Positions 5,411 to 6,314 of a stretch of 6,314 bases of DNA are shown here, in pieces (position 1 is the first letter of the stretch; each line of letters begins with the position of its first letter). The position numbers and the translations under genes were made by a program. The stretch covers positions 1 to 6,314 of the forward strand of contig JACORX010000455.1 of assembly GCA_016179165.1 (NCBI GenBank), read 5' to 3'. The notes beneath the pieces were generated by a model that saw only the letters and a list, made by a program, of their open reading frames with translations, was not told the origin of the DNA and did not search any database. The DNA is from Candidatus Rokuibacteriota bacterium. GTDB lineage: Bacteria; Methylomirabilota; Methylomirabilia; Rokubacteriales; CSP1-6.

Positions 5411-6314
5411 TCACCAGCCCAGGGCCTCGAGTCCTGCTTGCCAGGGGAGAACTTCGACGGCTCCCAGTTGTTTGCGTTCGGACCCAAGATAGAGGAGAAG
5501 GGCGCGGTGGGCGCGGCCGAGGTATGCGGCAAAATGTTTCAGGCCCCGCGTGTCCCCGGCGGTGATCGTGCGGGAAGCCTTCAGCTCGATGGCGAACACG
5601 TCCCGCCCGCGTTCCACGATGAAGTCCACTTCGGCCCCGTGCTCAGTGCGGAAGGTGGAGACCCGGATCGTCTGTTCGAGCGCGGACGCGGTGTGGATCA
5701 TCTGGTCGAAGATGAAGTGCTCGAACAGCGCTCCTACCCGGTCGGCCGAGACCTCGAAGCTGCCAAGGAGGCCATTCAAGACGCCGACATCGAAGAGATA
5801 GAACTTCGGATGCTGGACCAGACGACGGGTGAGGCTCTTGGCAAACGACTCCGCCCGTAGGACGAGGAGCGTGTCTTCCAGAACTTCGAACCACCGTCCA
5901 GCGGACTGGCGCGGTACCTGCGCCGCCTGCGCGACCTTGGCCAGGTCGAGGTGCTGCCCGGTCCACTGCGAAATGATCGTCAGGAAGCGGGCAAATCCCT
6001 CAAGGCTGCGGCTGAGCGATTCGGCCTGGATCTCCTCCCTGAGGTACGTGGCCGCGTAGGTCCGCAGCGTTCTTTCTCGATCGCGGGCGTTTGGATCGGA
6101 CAGAATTCCGGGCAGCGAGCCATGGGCCAGCAAGGTGGGAATCGGAAGCAGAGACCCGAGCTCCCTGCGCACAACGGGGCCGAGATGATACACATGGATC
6201 CGGCCGGGCAGAAGATTGGCCTGTCCCCGACGGAGTTTCCGAGCGCTCGAGCCCGTGAGCAGGAACCGAACCCGGTTCTTGGGGCGGTCAAGGATTGTCT
6301 GCACGGTGTTGAGC
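5411..6314 (-). CDS. AAA_14/DUF4143 family ATPase (N-terminus off the right edge)
   Basis: The frame runs from the right edge (no start in view) to a TGA at 5411-5413, giving 300 residues; family members have about 380-430, so roughly 80-130 N-terminal residues, including the Walker A and B motifs, are outside. What remains begins with the end of the AAA core: RFLLTGSSARKLRRG, a typical sensor-1 segment of these ATPases. A winged-helix-like linker follows at about 105-165. Then comes the C-terminal DUF4143 domain, with HPKFYLFDVGVLNGLLG near 168-184 and a PD-(D/E)xK-like core: EVDF (Asp230) followed by AIELKAS (Glu243, Lys245). The known family is widespread and often horizontally moved; its role is unsettled. 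A GTG at 6304 is not the real start, because the frame and family similarity continue upstream. Hand-counted lines give about 53-65% G+C against 70-77% in neighbours, suggesting acquired DNA. Confidence 0.9.
   Translation of the reverse strand, partial: LNTVQTILDRPKNRVRFLLTGSSARKLRRGQANLLPGRIHVYHLGPVVRRELGSLLPIPTLLAHGSLPGILSDPNARDRERTLRTYAATYLREEIQAESLSRSLEGFARFLTIISQWTGQHLDLAKVAQAAQVPRQSAGRWFEVLEDTLLVLRAESFAKSLTRRLVQHPKFYLFDVGVLNGLLGSFEVSADRVGALFEHFIFDQMIHTASALEQTIRVSTFRTEHGAEVDFIVERGRDVFAIELKASRTITAGDTRGLKHFAAYLGRAHRALLLYLGSERKQLGAVEVLPWQAGLEALGW

Noticed and set aside
1..6314. CRISPR array, tRNA, rRNA, insertion sequence or attachment site
   Set aside because: No regularly spaced repeats, no cloverleaf-like or rRNA-like sequence, no transposase or integrase, and no direct-repeat pair flanking the ATPase gene was seen by eye.

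Overview
The window is GC-rich (roughly 65-75% G+C in most hand-counted lines) and tightly packed with bacterial genes: short intergenic gaps, Shine-Dalgarno sites and codon use dominated by G/C third positions. The gene set includes an envelope lytic transglycosylase, a Tat-exported MsrP with its membrane partner MsrQ, and a lipoprotein-type M48 protease. This points to a Gram-negative (diderm) bacterium. The style would fit an uncultured soil or sediment lineage such as Rokubacteria/Methylomirabilota or a deltaproteobacterial-type group, but the taxon is an inference and nothing in the window fixes it.

Layout, left to right: (1) the 3' part of a soluble lytic transglycosylase (Slt type), translationally coupled by a GTGA overlap to a small RDD-family membrane protein. 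(2) Facing them, on the minus strand, a short M48-family zinc metalloprotease with a lipoprotein signal. (3) A 162-bp divergent intergenic region with a candidate promoter and a 13-bp palindrome, leading to msrP and msrQ on the plus strand, the two-component methionine sulfoxide reductase of the cell envelope. The msrQ reading frame ends inside a GC-rich palindromic repeat. Read on the other strand, this repeat looks like a terminator for the next gene. (4) On the minus strand, a 92-residue NifU C-terminal (Nfu-type) iron-sulfur scaffold protein. (5) Divergent from it, with a good sigma70-type promoter, a crotonase-fold protein of the enoyl-CoA hydratase/isomerase family that appears to lack both classical catalytic glutamates. 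(6) At the right end, on the minus strand, the C-terminal three-quarters of an AAA_14/DUF4143 ATPase whose base composition is visibly lower in G+C than the rest.

How they fit together: the left two-thirds reads as an envelope-maintenance neighbourhood (peptidoglycan turnover, envelope proteolysis, repair of oxidised envelope proteins). Only slt-RDD and msrP-msrQ are likely co-transcribed. The Nfu protein, the crotonase and the DUF4143 ATPase have no evident functional link to it. I do not see a clear, previously undescribed multi-gene system. The points most worth a second look are the repeat that supplies the end of msrQ and a putative antisense terminator, the atypical active site of the crotonase, and the compositionally distinct ATPase.
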